Source: an uncultured Muribaculaceae bacterium
GTDB lineage: Bacteria; Bacteroidota; Bacteroidia; Bacteroidales; Muribaculaceae
Reading direction: 5' to 3'
NCBI GenBank assembly: GCA_910587425.1
Contig: CAJUKU010000012.1
Location: forward strand, 1-64,000
DNA length: 64,000 nt
Position numbers and translations under genes: made by a program. This document shows, one piece after another, positions 62,795-64,000 of this stretch (its first letter is position 1; every line of letters begins with the position of its first letter). The notes below the pieces were generated by a model. The model was not told the DNA's origin and did not search any database. It saw only the letters and a program-made list of their open reading frames with translations.

Positions 62795-62920
62795 AGGAAG
62801 TTGTCAGAATGGTTCAGATGGTAGGAGCTGAGACTGAGGCTGATGGGAGCGTACTGTCGTACGTGACCGATGCCGAATGTCGAAAGCGACGACCCGGATG
62901 AGCCATTATGACAACTTCCT
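62795..62920. repeat. Structured palindromic element, copy B (126 bp)
   Basis: AGGAAGTTGTCA/TGACAACTTCCT outer stem, inner AATGGTTCA-GA-TGG paired with CCGGATGAGCCATT. Interior hairpins CGTAC-TGTC-GTACG and GTCG-AAAG-CGAC. Same length as copy C. Ends 42 bases before the next gene and reaches nearly to its -33 box. Confidence 0.85.
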
Positions 62921-62925
62921 TCATG

Positions 62926-62957
62926 GTTGCATAATGATGCAATTTAGCCTAATTTTG
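62926..62957 (+). promoter_or_regulatory. Promoter of ATP-grasp gene
   Basis: GTTG (62926-62929), 20 bases, TAATTTTG (62950-62957). The GTG start codon (62963) lies 5 bases after the box, so the mRNA should be leaderless or nearly so. Confidence 0.65.
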
Positions 62958-62962
62958 CAGCC

Positions 62963-64000
62963 GTGAAAGTACATTTTTTCAATCCTGAGAATGATCTTGC
63001 CCTCGCCGCCGATACACGCCGGTACACTCCCCCGCGGGCTGCATTGGCTGTAAAACGCGCCGGCGCACTCCTGCCGCTATGGTGGGCTGACGACGATGAT
63101 ATTGTGCTCGCCGACGACTTCGACTCCGGCGAACTGCAACGCTTACGCGACTACGGGCTGAAAGCCACCGTAGCATCTGCCGTTCATACCGTAGATATAG
63201 ACTCCGCGGAACCTTGGGGATGGAGCCGCGATGCGGTTCGGCAGCTGTCCGAAGCGGGTGTACCCGCAGATATTCTCCCGGGCGACACTACTCTTGAGCG
63301 CTACCGGATGCTGAGTCACCGGCGCACCGCCCTGCGTCTGCGTCAGATGCTCGGCGAGAGCGATGCCGACCTCCCCGTCGAGGCACACACTTCTGCCGAA
63401 GCAATGCAGGCGATCCGATCATTCGGGGGCGACGCCTACATCAAGCAGCCATGGTCTGGAAGCGGACGTGGAGTTTTCCACACCACGCAATTGTCAGCCG
63501 AGACACTCCGCCGTTATATCGAAGGGTTCCTGCGGGCGCAGGGAAGCGTGATGGTAGAACGCGCTCGCCCGAAGATCACCGACTTCGCGATGCTTTACCA
63601 TGCGTCGGATTCAGGCACTGTCGATTTCCGGGGATATTCCGCCTTCTCGACCGATGCACGTGGGGCATATCAGGGCAACATTGTCGCTCCACAGACAGTT
63701 CTGCAGCAGATAATTGGTGTAGATGCACGGCATCTTGAGATTCCTGTCGCCGAAGCGCTCTCACAGATAATATCCGGCACAGGTTACAGCGGTTGGATAG
63801 GAGTCGACATGCTCACGTACAGCGCCCCCTCCGGAGAATTACTCATACAGCCCTCCGTAGAGATCAACTTCCGGCGCACTATGGGCGTCGCCGCGCTCGA
63901 GATCCGGCACCGGCTCGACACTCTGTCGGCTTGCGGTAAAAGAAAAGGCGCGGATCCGAGGGTTCCATCCCTTAATCCACGCCTCTTTAGATTTTTAGAT
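62963..64000 (+). CDS. ATP-grasp-like protein, GTG start, cut by window end
   Basis: 346 codons visible, open to the last base. The start VKVHFFNPENDLALAADTRRYTPPRAA matches the usual opening (MKLHxFNPEHDIALA) of a Bacteroidetes ATP-grasp family. Other features: KQPWSGSGRGV (about 160, ATP-binding), MVERARPKITDFAMLYH, GYSAFSTDARGAYQGN, and IQPSVEINFRRTMG (metal ligands). Substrate unknown. Odd: a terminator-like hairpin sits in frame near the end (63943-63987), and a TAA in another frame lies just before it (63936-63938). A C-terminal frameshift is therefore possible. Confidence 0.8.
   Translation, partial: MKVHFFNPENDLALAADTRRYTPPRAALAVKRAGALLPLWWADDDDIVLADDFDSGELQRLRDYGLKATVASAVHTVDIDSAEPWGWSRDAVRQLSEAGVPADILPGDTTLERYRMLSHRRTALRLRQMLGESDADLPVEAHTSAEAMQAIRSFGGDAYIKQPWSGSGRGVFHTTQLSAETLRRYIEGFLRAQGSVMVERARPKITDFAMLYHASDSGTVDFRGYSAFSTDARGAYQGNIVAPQTVLQQIIGVDARHLEIPVAEALSQIISGTGYSGWIGVDMLTYSAPSGELLIQPSVEINFRRTMGVAALEIRHRLDTLSACGKRKGADPRVPSLNPRLFRFLD
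63943..63987 (+). terminator. Terminator-like hairpin at window end
   Basis: AAAAGGCGCGGAT / ATCCACGCCTCTTT arms (one mismatch), with an inner AGGG/CCCT pair and T-rich DNA after (63991-63996). It lies inside the apparent open frame of the ATP-grasp gene. Confidence 0.6.

Overview
The window looks like chromosomal DNA of a Bacteroidales bacterium, most plausibly Muribaculaceae or a close relative. The evidence is a GC-rich coding background, a SusC/SusD pair, type IX secretion genes (a 2,457-residue SprA, a PorT-like barrel), Bacteroidetes-specific families (DUF4494, DUF4491, DUF3472, LRR_5/BspA-like protein) and many -7 boxes of the Bacteroidetes form TAnnTTTG, usually about 20 bases after a TTTG-like -33 box. 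The family-level placement is inference. No rRNA, tRNA, CRISPR array, prophage or integrase was seen.

Layout. 1-387 holds hairpin repeats and the susD terminator. 388-4939 is a minus-strand susC-susD pair. 5408-10966 is a minus-strand cluster: Ig-like lipoprotein, redox repressor Rex, a metal-ligand-less FAH-fold protein, and a subtilase with a type IX sorting tail. A divergent intergenic region with a 28-bp palindrome leads into LysM protein-PorT, then parE-coaD-S41 protease. 18358-30677 is mostly minus strand: Lrp regulator, DUF3472 protein, HdeD-like membrane protein, guaB and a companion, prfB-plsC, gluQ, then nagA-pfp. A 323-bp MITE-like insertion lies between gluQ and pfp. 30771-43088 is plus strand: TPM protein, DUF4491, periplasmic GH2 beta-galactosidase and sprA. 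43197-46383 holds a small membrane protein/regulator pair with two matching operators, trpB2, and a promoter followed by about 400 bases without a convincing gene. 46384-48792 is an AT-rich BspA-like surface protein. Then come an ECF sigma factor, acpP-fabF, a TolC-HlyD-two-permease exporter operon, DUF4494-YggS, an MFS sugar transporter, a 1.4-kb repeat-rich gap, a thioredoxin-fold exported protein with tpx, and an ATP-grasp protein cut by the window end.

How the genes fit together. One theme is cell-envelope export and nutrient capture: SusCD, GH2, NagA, FucP-like transporter, SprA/PorT secretion and two likely secreted cargo proteins. The rest is housekeeping (topoisomerase IV, CoA, GMP, phospholipid and fatty acid synthesis, translation termination) and redox control (Rex, Tpx).

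The most unusual content is intergenic. At least five families of short self-complementary repeats recur. In several, the paired arms differ between copies but still pair, which argues for selection on structure. The best case is an 86-126-bp element present at 18266, 60634 and 62795.
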